Below, piece after piece: positions 7,131 to 16,685 of a DNA stretch of 64,000 bases (positions are counted from its first letter, which is position 1; every line of letters begins with the position of its first letter). Position numbers and translations under genes: made by a program. Where the stretch lies: NCBI GenBank assembly GCA_018394295.1, contig CP074573.1, forward strand, positions 1,805,156 through 1,869,155, in the 5' to 3' direction. Below the pieces are notes generated by a model. It searched no databases, was not told where the DNA came from, and saw only the letters and a program-made list of their open reading frames with translations. This DNA comes from Mycoplasmatota bacterium (GTDB lineage Bacteria > Bacillota_I > Bacilli_A > Haloplasmatales > Haloplasmataceae).

Positions 7131-9323
7131 TTATTTTGTAATTCGTTCAACAAAATAAATATCTTTTATTTTCTTTAGATTAATGCCAATATTATTTAAT
7201 CTAGTGACATCTTCAACTAATACTTTAATTTTAACAGTAGCTGTACTATCCTTATTGATATTAGCTGATACAGCGACTAAATTAACACTTAATGCATTAA
7301 TTGAATTAATCACATCTGTTAATAAATTATTTCTGTTAAACGCCGTAATCATTAAATCAACTTCAAATTTTTTACCTTCCAGTTTATCTGACCAATAAAC
7401 ATCAATTACACGCTCTTTTTCTGAATCAGTAACATTTTTACAATCTGATTTATGAACTGTAATTCCTTTTCCTTTGGTCACATAACCTACAATTGAATCT
7501 CCTGGTATAGGGCTACAACATTTAGAAATCTTTACATGTGGATTATCTAAGCCATCAACAACAATTCCTGTGTCACTTGATCGATACACTCTAATTTTAT
7601 CTTTCGCTTTATCTTCATTAAAATGTTCAAGAATTGCTTGCGCATCAAAAGTTGGATTATTATTTTGAGCTTTTTGAATAATCGTTTGTATAGAAATAAT
7701 TTTCTTCCCAACGGCATATAACAAATCATCTACAGAATTAACACCTTGTTTTTGAAACTTACTAATATACTTTTCATCACTTAAGAAATCCATCACACTA
7801 GGGACTTTACCTTCTAATGCTTTATTAACTAAATCTTTTCCTTGTTCAATAATCGAACTTCGATTTTGTTTATTAAAGAATTGTCTAATTTTTCCTTTAG
7901 CATGTTGTGTTTTAACAATTTTTAACCAGCCTTCACTTGGTCCATAAGATTGTTTAGATGTTTTGATTTCAACAACATCTCCAGTTACTAATTCATAAGT
8001 TAAAGGAACAATTTTTCCATTGACAATTGCACCAACGGTTTTATCACCAATTTCACTATGAATACGATAAGCAAAATCAAGTGGTGTAGCACCAGCAGGA
8101 AAATCTAACACATCACCGTTTGGTGTGAAAACATAAACATTCGCAGAAAAAATATCATCTTTCATAAGCTCGACTATATCATCTGCTTCATCATTTTCTG
8201 TGTATTCAACCATTTCTTTATACCACTTTAATTTTTTCTGGATTTCAATATGTTCTTGCTCTGCGGTATTATTGCGATTTTCTTTATATGCCCAATGAGC
8301 TGCAACCCCAAATTCGGCAACATTATCCATTTCTTTCGTTCTGATTTGTACTTCAAATATTTTGCCATTCGGACCGATAACTGTTGTATGTAAGGATTGA
8401 TACATATTTGGTTTAGGCATTGCGATATAGTCTTTAAACCGCTTCGGAATCGGTTTAAAATTAGCATGAATAACTCCTAATACATGATAACAAGTCGCCT
8501 CATCACTCACAATTAGGCGTAATGCTAATAAATCAAAAATCTCTGAAAATTCTTTATTTTTTTCACGCATCTTTTTATGAACACTATAAATGTTTTTAAT
8601 ACGTCCTTTAATTTCATATTTAACATCATGTTCGTCTAATAAGAGCGATAATTCTTCAATCATATTAGCGATACCTTGTTCACGTTCTTTTTGTTTTTCA
8701 TTAATTAACCCGGCGATATAATAATATTCATCAACATCAATATAGCGTAAACATCGATCTTCTAACTCGGATTTTAACCGATACATACCTAATCGATGAG
8801 CAATCGGAACAAATATCTCAAGCGTTTCTTTACTTATTGATGTTTGTTTTTCTTTAGGCATATATTTTAACGTTCGCATATTATGAAGCCTGTCGGCTAA
8901 TTTAATGATAATAACACGTATATCTTTAGCCATCGCTAAAAACATCTTCTGATAATTTTGAGCTAAAGCTTGTTCTTTTGAAACAAATTTAAACTGACCT
9001 AATTTAGAAACCCCATCCACTAAAGTAGTAATTTCTTCACCAAATTCTTGAGTCATCTCATAATAAGTCACACCTGTATCTTCTAACACATCATGTAACA
9101 GACCTGCGGCAATCGTATTCGGACCAGCATTAAAAGTTGTTAGAATAGTAGCAACTTCTAACGGATGAATAATATACGGTTCTCCTGATTTACGAAATTG
9201 ATTATGATGCTTCTCTTCAGCATAGTTATATGCTTTTTCAATTAAATCAAGGTTAGCTTCATTTGTGATATAAGTTTTCGCTGTTTGCATCAATTGTTCA
9301 AATTTTAACGTTATTTCTGGCAT
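7131..9323 (-). CDS. rel: Bifunctional (p)ppGpp synthetase/hydrolase
   Basis: Long RelA/SpoT homologue. The order is an HD hydrolase domain (about 30-180; HHNQFRKSGEPYIIHPLEVA, LLHDVLEDTG), a synthetase domain (about 235-350; GRIKNIYSVHKKM, EIFDLLALRLIV, MYQSLHTTVIGPNG), TGS (about 395-455; VYVFTPNGDVLDFPAGATPLDFAYRIHSE), a Cys-containing linker (KCCSPIPGDSIVGY) and a C-terminal ACT domain (about 660 to the end). The synthetase loop reads RFKD, the signature of bifunctional Rel enzymes. I chose the ATG at 9321-9323 because AAAGGTGG sits upstream; a GTG four codons earlier is the alternative. It follows apt by 36 nt in the recJ-apt-rel operon. Confidence 0.97.
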   Translation of the reverse strand: MPEITLKFEQLMQTAKTYITNEANLDLIEKAYNYAEEKHHNQFRKSGEPYIIHPLEVATILTTFNAGPNTIAAGLLHDVLEDTGVTYYEMTQEFGEEITTLVDGVSKLGQFKFVSKEQALAQNYQKMFLAMAKDIRVIIIKLADRLHNMRTLKYMPKEKQTSISKETLEIFVPIAHRLGMYRLKSELEDRCLRYIDVDEYYYIAGLINEKQKEREQGIANMIEELSLLLDEHDVKYEIKGRIKNIYSVHKKMREKNKEFSEIFDLLALRLIVSDEATCYHVLGVIHANFKPIPKRFKDYIAMPKPNMYQSLHTTVIGPNGKIFEVQIRTKEMDNVAEFGVAAHWAYKENRNNTAEQEHIEIQKKLKWYKEMVEYTENDEADDIVELMKDDIFSANVYVFTPNGDVLDFPAGATPLDFAYRIHSEIGDKTVGAIVNGKIVPLTYELVTGDVVEIKTSKQSYGPSEGWLKIVKTQHAKGKIRQFFNKQNRSSIIEQGKDLVNKALEGKVPSVMDFLSDEKYISKFQKQGVNSVDDLLYAVGKKIISIQTIIQKAQNNNPTFDAQAILEHFNEDKAKDKIRVYRSSDTGIVVDGLDNPHVKISKCCSPIPGDSIVGYVTKGKGITVHKSDCKNVTDSEKERVIDVYWSDKLEGKKFEVDLMITAFNRNNLLTDVINSINALSVNLVAVSANINKDSTATVKIKVLVEDVTRLNNIGINLKKIKDIYFVERITK

Positions 9324-9359
9324 ACGATTCACCACCTTTAACTTCAGTTTATTATTTTA

Positions 9360-9872
9360 TTAATATTGAATTAATGAAAAAACTTCGTAGTCTTTTAGTT
9401 TATCTCTTCCTTTTAATTCATTTAATTCAATTAAAAAGGCACATCCAACAACAATTCCACCTAATTGTTCAATAAGTTTAATACTTGCTTCTACAGTCCC
9501 ACCTGTTGCTAGTAAATCATCAATGATGATCACTTTTTGACCTTTTTGAATTGCATCTTTATGAATACATAATTTATTTGAACCATATTCTAAATCATAT
9601 TCATATTCAATTGTTTCTCTTGGTAATTTCCCAGGTTTTCTAACGGGTACAAAACCTAGACCTGTAACAGCTGCAACAGGTGTACCAAATAAAAATCCAC
9701 GTGCCTCAGGACCAACGATTAAAGAAGCACCTTTGGCAATCGCATATTCACTTAATTTATCAATTGTATATTTTAGGGCTTCTCCATTTTGCATTAAAGG
9801 CGTAATGTCTTTAAACAAAATTCCTTCCTTTGGAAAATTTGGAACATCAGCTATATATTTTTCGATTTGCAT
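9360..9872 (-). CDS. apt: Adenine phosphoribosyltransferase
   Basis: Converts adenine plus PRPP to AMP (purine salvage, cytoplasm). It has [19 protein letters not shown] at the N-terminus, the [10 protein letters not shown] loop, [19 protein letters not shown], and the PRPP-binding motif [16 protein letters not shown] (about 120-135). The start ATG at 9870-9872 (170 aa) follows GGAGGAT; an upstream GTG would overlap that site. The gap to recJ is 21 nt and to rel 36 nt, so the three are co-transcribed, as in Bacillus. Confidence 0.96.
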   Translation of the reverse strand: MQIEKYIADVPNFPKEGILFKDITPLMQNGEALKYTIDKLSEYAIAKGASLIVGPEARGFLFGTPVAAVTGLGFVPVRKPGKLPRETIEYEYDLEYGSNKLCIHKDAIQKGQKVIIIDDLLATGGTVEASIKLIEQLGGIVVGCAFLIELNELKGRDKLKDYEVFSLIQY

Positions 9873-9893
9873 TTGAATATCCTCCACAATATA

Positions 9894-12110
9894 TTAATTT
9901 TTTAAAATCTTTATTAAATCTGAACTTGTAGATAAAATGAGCTTTTCCTTTAACTCAACTTGATTTATGATTTGTTGAAAGGTCTTTGATTCTGTTAATT
10001 GCCTTTTGACAGGATTCTCCACAACAATAATTTCATTATCCTTTATTATAACAAAATTTAGCTCAAAAAACACCTGTAATGAAATGTTTTGTATTTTTTT
10101 ATTAAATCCTAGCTTTTCTAATTGATTAATTAATTGTTCATCATTTTGCTTAAACTGTTTATATTTTCTATATACCTGATAAATTCTCGCTAATTTCGCA
10201 CGTGTGATTAAATGCTCTTGGGAAAATAAGTCATCATATTTAAATAATATATAAACATTAAAAACATTTGGATGATTCACAATATGTTTTAAATCTTCAA
10301 AACTTTTAGGTAAATCAATTAAAACAACATCACTTGAAAGATTTAATTCATTAGAAAACATTTCACCTTGACTATAACCATAATCTTTCTCAAAATAGAG
10401 ATAGGTTAAGTTTTGATCACTATAAACTGTTTCATCAAAAACTTTATTTCTATAATCAAAGAATTGTTTATGGCTACACTTAATATCTACAATTTGAAAT
10501 TGGTTTGTAATTGTATTATTATATTCATTTAATTCAAAAGTGCCAACAACATCAACCAAATCATTATTATTTATATTATAAAATAAATTTCCCATATTAA
10601 AAGCAATTGCGTTCAAAAAAAACTTATTTTTTCGTAATTTTAGTTTTAAATGTTTATTTTTTTCTCCAACAGGCTTACAAGTTATGACCTCAATGTCTTT
10701 TAATAAAAACAAAGGTTTTTGATTATTAATACCAAAGGGTCTAAATTTATCTAAATCCCTCGTTAATTTACTACTAATCATGTTTTCATTCAGTGAACAA
10801 TCAATCTTTAGGTAATTATTTAAATTAGCTTGTGCTAGCTCATGTAGTCGTTCTCTAAACAACGAAAGATTTTCCTTTTTCAAAGTTAATCCCGCTGCCA
10901 TCTTATGTCCACCAAATTTATCAAGCAAGTCTTTACATTTTTCTAAGTTTTCGTGAAGTGGAAAATCTTCTAGTGTCCTTGCTGAACCTTTATAACCAAA
11001 TTCAGTTTCTGTTAAAACAATAATTGGTTTATGATAAATGGCTAAAAGGCGATTACAAATAATCCCTAAAACCCCTTCATGCCAATTCTCTTTAGCAACC
11101 ACAATCACATGATTCTGTGATAAATTATGCATCGTAATTTCTTCAATTGCTTCATCAGTTATTGTACTAATTTTAGTTTTTCTATCATTGTTTAAGGCCT
11201 CAATATCACTAACTAATTCTTGAGCTTCTTTTATATCTTCTGTTGTCAAGAGTCTTACAGATACATTTCCTGTATCCATTCTTCCTGGGGCATTTAATCG
11301 TGGACCATAAATAAAACCTAAGGTATTTTCATCAATTATTTTAATATTAGCCATTTGTGAAAGTAACCGAAGTCCTAGATGTTTTGTTCTTTCTAATTGT
11401 TTTATTCCCCATTTGACAATTGTACGATTTTCATCATGTAAACTAACCATATCACAATAAGTACCTAGACAAGCTAAATCAATTAGATCATAAGGAACTT
11501 CGCCTAATAATGCATGGGCGAGTTTAAAGGCAACCCCACTTCCTGATAAATCTTTAAAAGGATAGCTCTCTCCTACAACTTTTGGATGTAAGATGGCATA
11601 AGCACTAGGTAATTGTGACTTAGGTTCATGATGATCAGTAATGATTAGATCAACCTCAACACTTTTTAAATACTCTCCCTCTAAAATTCCTGTAATTCCA
11701 TTATCAACAGTAATAATAACTTTAAAGTCATGATTTACAAACGTTTCAAAAGCTTTTTGATTTGGTCCATATCCTTCATTAAATCGATTGGGTATATAAT
11801 AAAAAACATTCGCATTCATTTTTTTTAGTGTTTTATATAAAATCGCAACGCCAGTCACACCATCAACATCAAAATCACCATAAATCATTATTTTTTCATT
11901 TTTTAATATTGCTTCATTAATTCGCTTAATAACTATATGCATATCCTTAAATAAGAAAGGATCGTATAGTGATAATTCATCACTCAAAAATCGACTTTTT
12001 TCAATATCATTCAATAAATTACGGTTTTGAAACAATATATTCATTAATTCTTCTTCATTATTGACTTCATTTTTAGACAGTAAATTCCATTTAAATTGTG
12101 AATCTAACAT
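9894..12110 (-). CDS. recJ: Single-stranded-DNA-specific 5'-3' exonuclease RecJ
   Basis: DHH-family nuclease for recombination and mismatch repair. The catalytic motifs are present: IMIYGDFDVDGVTG (motif I), VIITVDNGITG, LIITDHHEP (DHH) and the DHHA1 segment with FGGHKMAAGLTL. An OB-like domain and a Gram-positive C-terminal extension follow (738 aa in total, longer than proteobacterial RecJ and similar to Bacillus YrvE). The ATG at 12108-12110 follows AAAGGTGAT; the upstream ATG (MSKKVII) is within that site region and less likely. It is the first gene of recJ-apt-rel and divergent from spoVB across 84 nt. Confidence 0.95.
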   Translation of the reverse strand: MLDSQFKWNLLSKNEVNNEEELMNILFQNRNLLNDIEKSRFLSDELSLYDPFLFKDMHIVIKRINEAILKNEKIMIYGDFDVDGVTGVAILYKTLKKMNANVFYYIPNRFNEGYGPNQKAFETFVNHDFKVIITVDNGITGILEGEYLKSVEVDLIITDHHEPKSQLPSAYAILHPKVVGESYPFKDLSGSGVAFKLAHALLGEVPYDLIDLACLGTYCDMVSLHDENRTIVKWGIKQLERTKHLGLRLLSQMANIKIIDENTLGFIYGPRLNAPGRMDTGNVSVRLLTTEDIKEAQELVSDIEALNNDRKTKISTITDEAIEEITMHNLSQNHVIVVAKENWHEGVLGIICNRLLAIYHKPIIVLTETEFGYKGSARTLEDFPLHENLEKCKDLLDKFGGHKMAAGLTLKKENLSLFRERLHELAQANLNNYLKIDCSLNENMISSKLTRDLDKFRPFGINNQKPLFLLKDIEVITCKPVGEKNKHLKLKLRKNKFFLNAIAFNMGNLFYNINNNDLVDVVGTFELNEYNNTITNQFQIVDIKCSHKQFFDYRNKVFDETVYSDQNLTYLYFEKDYGYSQGEMFSNELNLSSDVVLIDLPKSFEDLKHIVNHPNVFNVYILFKYDDLFSQEHLITRAKLARIYQVYRKYKQFKQNDEQLINQLEKLGFNKKIQNISLQVFFELNFVIIKDNEIIVVENPVKRQLTESKTFQQIINQVELKEKLILSTSSDLIKILKN

Positions 12111-12193
12111 AATAATCACCTTTTTACTCATAAAACTAATTTAATATAATTATAATTGTATAAGAAAATGTTTAATTTGAAAAGGTGAAAACA

Positions 12194-13720
12194 ATGAAAA
12201 AGCAAACATTTATACAAGGAACCATTATTTTAGTTGTTGTGGGAATGATTGTTAAGGTACTTGGATTAGTTAATAGAATGGTTATCGCACGATTATTAAC
12301 CTCTGAAGGTATTGGTATCTATATGATGGTGATGCCTACTTTTGTCTTACTTATATCACTTGCCCAATTAGGATTTCCAATCGCAATTAGTAAACTAGTC
12401 TCAGAAAATAATATTAAACAGCGTATTTCCAATCAAACCATCGTATTAAAGGCTTTACGAATTAGTTTAATTAATAGTTTATTACTCATAACCATTTTAT
12501 TACTTTCAGCCAAATTTCTATCTTTCAATTTATTAAATGATAAAAGAACTTATTATCCAATTCTATCACTTGTTTTTTTTGTTCCTTTAGTTTCATTTTC
12601 AAGTATTATTAAAGGTTATTTACATGGCTATAAAATAATGGGCGTCCCCTCATATAGCCAATTAATTGAACAAATCGTGCGTATTACAACAAGTATTAGC
12701 TTAGTCATTATTTTACTCCCTTATAGTATTGAACTTGCGGTTTGTGGAGCGATTCTATCAATGTCAATTGGAGAAGCTATCTCATTAATCTATATGATCT
12801 ATAGAATAAAAAATAAACGTTCATGGAATCGAATTATAAAAAAAAGAGTTGAAAATAAAACCTATGAAAAAAACATCATTAAAGACATTTTAACCATCTC
12901 ACTCCCCGCAACTGGTAGTCGATTAATTGGTTCTTTATCCCATTTTTTTGAACCAATTATCTTTTCTTTTGCGATGATATCTATTGGAATAAGTAGTCAT
13001 TATGTGACAAGAATATATGGTCAAATTACAGGTTATACAATTTCATTATTATTAGTCCCATCCTTTTTGTGTGTTGCTGTCTCCATCCCGCTCATTCCGA
13101 TTATTTCAGAAGCTCATACAAAAAAAAATAGCGAGAAAATTAGTCACTATTTTAACCTTTCCATTTTTTTATCATATTTATCAGGTGGTATATTTACCAT
13201 AATTCTAACACTTTATCCAAATGAATTAATGAAACTATTTTTTAATACAACCGATGGTGTTGTTTTCCTATCTTATATGGCCCCATTATTTTTATTTCAC
13301 TATTTTCAACTTCCAATTACCTCAACATTACATGCCATAGACAAAGCAAAATCAGCAATGATGAACACTTTAATAGGAGCTGCCATTAAACTATTTCTAA
13401 TTTATATATTAGTTAGTACACCTTATATTAATGTCCATGGATTAACAACCGCAATTATAATAAACTCTATATTCGTTACTGTTGCTGATTTTATTGTTTT
13501 AAGTAAAACAATAAAAATGAAATATAATTTTAAAACCATTTTTACTTCTATATATTTACTAATATTTACTTATCTAGTAGGAAGTTTACTGAAAATCTCA
13601 CAATTTATCAGTAATGCATTTATTAATATGTTTATCTTAATCATTCTTTATACAGGTATTGTATTTCTATTTAACATAGGAGACATCAGAAAAATAAAAA
13701 ATCAACTTATTAATCATTAG
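12194..13720 (+). CDS. spoVB: SpoVB/MurJ-type polysaccharide flippase
   Basis: About 509 residues with around 14 membrane helices, of the MOP superfamily (MVF/polysaccharide transporter type). The start has GTIILVVVGMIVKVLGLVNRMVIARLLTSEGIGIYMM, the hallmark of SpoVB/YtgP-like lipid-linked cell-wall precursor flippases. In Bacillus SpoVB serves spore cortex synthesis; the assignment to SpoVB rather than YtgP rests on position next to the yrzE-like gene and recJ. The ATG at 12194 is 5 nt after AAAGGTGA; the GTG at 12185 overlaps that site. The last 11 bases overlap the convergent DUF421 gene. Confidence 0.88.
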   Translation: MKKQTFIQGTIILVVVGMIVKVLGLVNRMVIARLLTSEGIGIYMMVMPTFVLLISLAQLGFPIAISKLVSENNIKQRISNQTIVLKALRISLINSLLLITILLLSAKFLSFNLLNDKRTYYPILSLVFFVPLVSFSSIIKGYLHGYKIMGVPSYSQLIEQIVRITTSISLVIILLPYSIELAVCGAILSMSIGEAISLIYMIYRIKNKRSWNRIIKKRVENKTYEKNIIKDILTISLPATGSRLIGSLSHFFEPIIFSFAMISIGISSHYVTRIYGQITGYTISLLLVPSFLCVAVSIPLIPIISEAHTKKNSEKISHYFNLSIFLSYLSGGIFTIILTLYPNELMKLFFNTTDGVVFLSYMAPLFLFHYFQLPITSTLHAIDKAKSAMMNTLIGAAIKLFLIYILVSTPYINVHGLTTAIIINSIFVTVADFIVLSKTIKMKYNFKTIFTSIYLLIFTYLVGSLLKISQFISNAFINMFILIILYTGIVFLFNIGDIRKIKNQLINH

Positions 13721-14354
13721 GATTAAGCCTAATGATAAATAATTCATCATTTTCATAATTGGCATATAAAACTTTACTAATATCATCATAACCTTGTTCT
13801 TTTAATAATTGTTTTACTCTTTCTTTATCAATATCTAAGTAATTAAAATTCTCTTCAATAAAATGACCTGAAATAATTACAGGTAATGGTGATATATTTC
13901 TTTCTCCTTTTCTAAATACTGATAAGGTTCCACCTATTTCTAAAATTGCATAATCTACCTCAGATATAGAACGTATCTCCTTATCTCTTAATTGATTCAT
14001 TAAATCATCAAATGAATAATTTTGTTTTTTCATTTCTTGATAATTTACTTTACCATTGGCAACAATTACAGAAGGAGTCCCCTCTAATTTCTCACGGACT
14101 TTAACATTTTTGAGTGTAATATAACTTAATAATTTCTGTAAAAGAATGAGTAAAGCGATGACAATTACAGAGTGGATAAATGGTTTATTTATATTTTCAA
14201 TAGAGAAGACAGTAATTTCAGCAATCATCAAAAAGACAATGAGGTCTATAATACTTAATTCACCAATTTCTCTTTTCCCAAGTATCCGGAATGTGATATA
14301 AACTAATATGTAACTAAAGAAAGTCCGTAAGAGAATTTGTATCATTTCATACAT
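13710..14354 (-). CDS. DUF421/YetF-like membrane protein
   Basis: A 214-residue protein with three N-terminal membrane helices (about 5-22, 33-50, 57-75) and the family signature FRILGKREIGELSIIDLIVFLMIAEI. A soluble alpha/beta domain follows: EGTPSVIVANGKVNYQEMKKQNYSFDDLMNQLR, with SEVDYAILEIGGTLSVFRK. In Bacillus, YetF/YdfS-type proteins are linked to spores and germinant-receptor membranes, but no biochemical role is settled. It is convergent with spoVB and overlaps its end. Confidence 0.9.
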   Translation of the reverse strand: MYEMIQILLRTFFSYILVYITFRILGKREIGELSIIDLIVFLMIAEITVFSIENINKPFIHSVIVIALLILLQKLLSYITLKNVKVREKLEGTPSVIVANGKVNYQEMKKQNYSFDDLMNQLRDKEIRSISEVDYAILEIGGTLSVFRKGERNISPLPVIISGHFIEENFNYLDIDKERVKQLLKEQGYDDISKVLYANYENDELFIIRLNPND

Positions 14355-14446
14355 GTTATCACCTTAAATTATTTATATATATTTCATTTATTTATTCTAT
14401 TCAGATTAATTAAATCATATAATTTTATAGAAAGGCAGGGTTTTAT

Positions 14447-14821
14447 ATGATTAACAATTTCAAAAAGAATGTTACCATATTATTAATATGGCTTATATTA
14501 TCTTTAATTATAATCGCTGTTTCATCTATTTTAGTTTATTTCAAAATAGTTAGTGTAGAAGATAAATCCATTTACATTTTTGTTACTGGGGTTTTACTAT
14601 TTATAATATTAGGATTTTTAAGTGGAAATATTAAACAAGCAAAAGGTTTATTAAATGGTATCATGTTATCAATTTTTATGATTATCATCTTATTACTTAT
14701 TCAATTTTTAGGACTTGAATCAAAGATGTCATTAAGTACCATCGCTAAATATGGAATATTTATCCTTTCAGGTGGTTTAGGTGGGATATTTGGGGTTAAT
14801 TTTAAACCCATTGTTAAGTAA
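14447..14821 (+). CDS. yrzE: YrzE/TIGR04086-type four-TM membrane protein
   Basis: 124 residues forming four membrane helices. It has the family features, a Gly-rich turn between helices 2 and 3 (ILGFLSGNIKQAKGLLNG) and a C-terminal ILSGGLGGIFGVN. The family has no known function, but in Bacillus the gene lies between spoVB and yajC. The same order is seen here except that 28.7 kb of accessory DNA separates it from yajC. A ribosome-binding site AGAAAGGCAGGG precedes the ATG, and a terminator follows at once. Confidence 0.8.
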   Translation: MINNFKKNVTILLIWLILSLIIIAVSSILVYFKIVSVEDKSIYIFVTGVLLFIILGFLSGNIKQAKGLLNGIMLSIFMIIILLLIQFLGLESKMSLSTIAKYGIFILSGGLGGIFGVNFKPIVK

Positions 14822-14822
14822 A

Positions 14823-14850
14823 GAGTCCACATTAAGTGGGCTTTTTTAAT
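14823..14850 (+). terminator. Terminator after the yrzE-like gene
   Basis: AGTCCAC-ATTA-AGTGGGCT stem followed by six T, directly after the stop codon. Confidence 0.8.
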
Positions 14851-14909
14851 AAAAAAAATGACACTAAACGACTGAATATATGCTATAATAGTAAAATGAA
14901 GGTGATATT

Positions 14910-15326
14910 ATGAATCAGAAGTTTGAATACTACATTAAAAAAATATTAAATAAAATTTTACTCCAATTGATTTCATTAATATTATTAAGTGCCCTATTAA
15001 TTATTTTAGCAACTGCTCTTAAGTTTAAAGTAGGTCCATATCCTGCACCCCTTTTATATTCTTTTATGGGCATTTTGTTACTAATCGGTATTATGATTAA
15101 TTATATATCCTATAGAAGAAATATTTGGTTATTAAAACATTATGAAGAAGATGAAGATAACACCATAGAGCACATTAATAAGTATAGAAACGATGTTAAT
15201 AACTATAATCTCCAAGATTTTTTATTTCATCTGTTTAATAAAAAATCTTATAAATATTACGATGAAGCAATTAAGACTTTAAATAGAACGATAGATTATG
15301 AGAGCAATAATGAATCAAGTATTTGA
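14910..15326 (+). CDS. Two-TM membrane protein, first of a paralogous pair
   Basis: 138 residues starting MNQKFEYYIKKILNKILLQ. Two membrane helices (about 17-36 and 47-63) are followed by a charged helical tail (YEEDEDNTIEHINKYRNDVNNYNLQDFL). AAGGTGATATT precedes the ATG. The next gene starts inside its end and encodes a similar protein (both begin MNQ-x-FE-x-x-IK-x-I, then two helices and a helical tail), so they look like an old tandem duplication. Function unknown. Confidence 0.65.
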   Translation: MNQKFEYYIKKILNKILLQLISLILLSALLIILATALKFKVGPYPAPLLYSFMGILLLIGIMINYISYRRNIWLLKHYEEDEDNTIEHINKYRNDVNNYNLQDFLFHLFNKKSYKYYDEAIKTLNRTIDYESNNESSI

Positions 15327-15687
15327 AGATAATATTAAACAAATTCAGAGGATCTTCGAAAAGCGTATTCTAATAACTTGGATTATTATAATCTTATTTT
15401 TACTTCTAGCATTAAGTTTAACATTCTTTTATAGTGAATATATCCTCTATATTATATTTTTATTTATCATCGCTATCCTAACATTTATTATTAAACTGAT
15501 ATTTAATCAAGCAAATAATAAATTAAACACCCTATTAAATACCTACCAAAATAATCCTGAAGAAGTTAAGGATTATTTAGTCGTTCTAATTCAAAACGCT
15601 AAAAACAATCAACATAATTTCATTATGAAATCCTATTTTCACAATATTATCACTTATTATATAAAGGCTTTAGAGGCATTAAAATAA
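15310..15687 (+). CDS. Two-TM membrane protein, second of a paralogous pair
   Basis: 125 residues from the ATG at 15310 (MNQVFEDNIKQIQRIFEKR); an in-frame ATG at 15298 would add MRAI. Two helices (WIIIILFLLLALSLTFF and YIIFLFIIAILTFIIKLIF) and a helical tail ending YYIKALEALK follow. It overlaps the end of 14910-15326 by 17 nt, so the two are translationally coupled. It is the last gene before the accessory island on the left side. Confidence 0.65.
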   Translation: MNQVFEDNIKQIQRIFEKRILITWIIIILFLLLALSLTFFYSEYILYIIFLFIIAILTFIIKLIFNQANNKLNTLLNTYQNNPEEVKDYLVVLIQNAKNNQHNFIMKSYFHNIITYYIKALEALK

Positions 15688-15872
15688 ACTAAATAATTAT
15701 TTAAAAGACAGAGAGACTGTAATCAAATTCTGGCTCTATAATACTTTGTATTAGCAATTATCCCGATAAAACTTCACATAGTCTCCAAAATCTGCATTAG
15801 ACAGAATATTTTGAAAACTAATTCTTATAGCCTATCAAAATTACAACATTATACATTTCATCAATACGTCTT

Positions 15873-15907
15873 AGAGTTACCACTTTAAATTGGTAACTCT
15901 TTTTTTC
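15873..15907 (+). terminator. Strong rho-independent terminator
   Basis: GAGTTACCA-CTTTAAAT-TGGTAACTC, a perfect 9-bp stem, followed by seven T. It ends the plus-strand pair 14910-15687 and marks the junction with the accessory island. The remaining sequence of 15688-16045 has no gene I can support. Confidence 0.85.
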
Positions 15908-16045
15908 TTGATTGTATGGACATAATATTTCCTTCTTCACTTTATAATAAAGATCTATAAATAAAAAGAACCATGTAACATTATAAATCACATGACTCTT
16001 ATTCAAAGATATAATATTTAATAAAATTAATTTGAATGAGGTTTA

Positions 16046-16666
16046 TCACACAATCATTTCTCTTAATTTTTTTCCTAATAAGTCTGCTTCTTTTTGTTTT
16101 TCGATATCATTTTCAAATCTATAGAAGACGCTATCATCAATTTTAGCATTATCTCCATACATCATTCTAAAAGCACTATTTGGACAGGATTCTCCTTTTC
16201 CACATTTATAACAAGAGACATTTCCACCTACTGTTATATGACCTATTTCATTCATTTTATATGATTTAAAAAGTCTTGAAAATTCTTGTGCTACTAATTC
16301 TTGATCAAAAGCTCCACCTGAAACAGAAGCTGTTATTTTTTTTGCTAAATGATTATCATGAAACAAGGGGAATAATCTTTCAAAGAACGATTTTGCCAAA
16401 GAATTAAGTCCACCCATTCTTGCTGGTGTTCCAAAAACAACTGCAGGGGCTTTAACTATTTTATCAAGTACTTCATTTATATCATCTTTTAATATACATT
16501 GGGCTGAATATGCACATTTTGTGCAACCAAGACATTGTTTCATATCAATTCTGTGTAATCTTATTATTTCGTAATCTAGACCAGTTGCTTCAAGTACTCT
16601 TCTTAGAGCCTTTTCAACAACCCCATTTTTGACAGTACTTCCACTAATTCCAATTATTTTTTCCAT
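16046..16666 (-). CDS. Flavodoxin-fold NAD(P)H-dependent FMN reductase with Cys clusters
   Basis: A 206-residue iron-sulfur flavoprotein-type reductase. The FMN phosphate loop is GISGSTVKNGVVEKAL (5-20). QCLGCTKCAYSAQC (about 44-57) gives a compact Cys cluster. FGTPARMGGLNSLAKSFFERL (about 78-98) is the flavin-contacting loop, and CYKCGKGESCPNS adds a second Cys set. Such proteins pass electrons from NAD(P)H to oxidoreductases. It is the last gene of the TetR-controlled operon, 19 nt after the large flavoenzyme, so it probably supplies or receives electrons for it. Confidence 0.8.
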   Translation of the reverse strand: MEKIIGISGSTVKNGVVEKALRRVLEATGLDYEIIRLHRIDMKQCLGCTKCAYSAQCILKDDINEVLDKIVKAPAVVFGTPARMGGLNSLAKSFFERLFPLFHDNHLAKKITASVSGGAFDQELVAQEFSRLFKSYKMNEIGHITVGGNVSCYKCGKGESCPNSAFRMMYGDNAKIDDSVFYRFENDIEKQKEADLLGKKLREMIV

Positions 16667-16685
16667 AGTTAATCTCCTAATTATA

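Noticed and set aside
15818-16006. 62-codon frame on the minus strand
   Set aside because: It spans the strong terminator at 15873-15907 and has no start signal; treated as chance.
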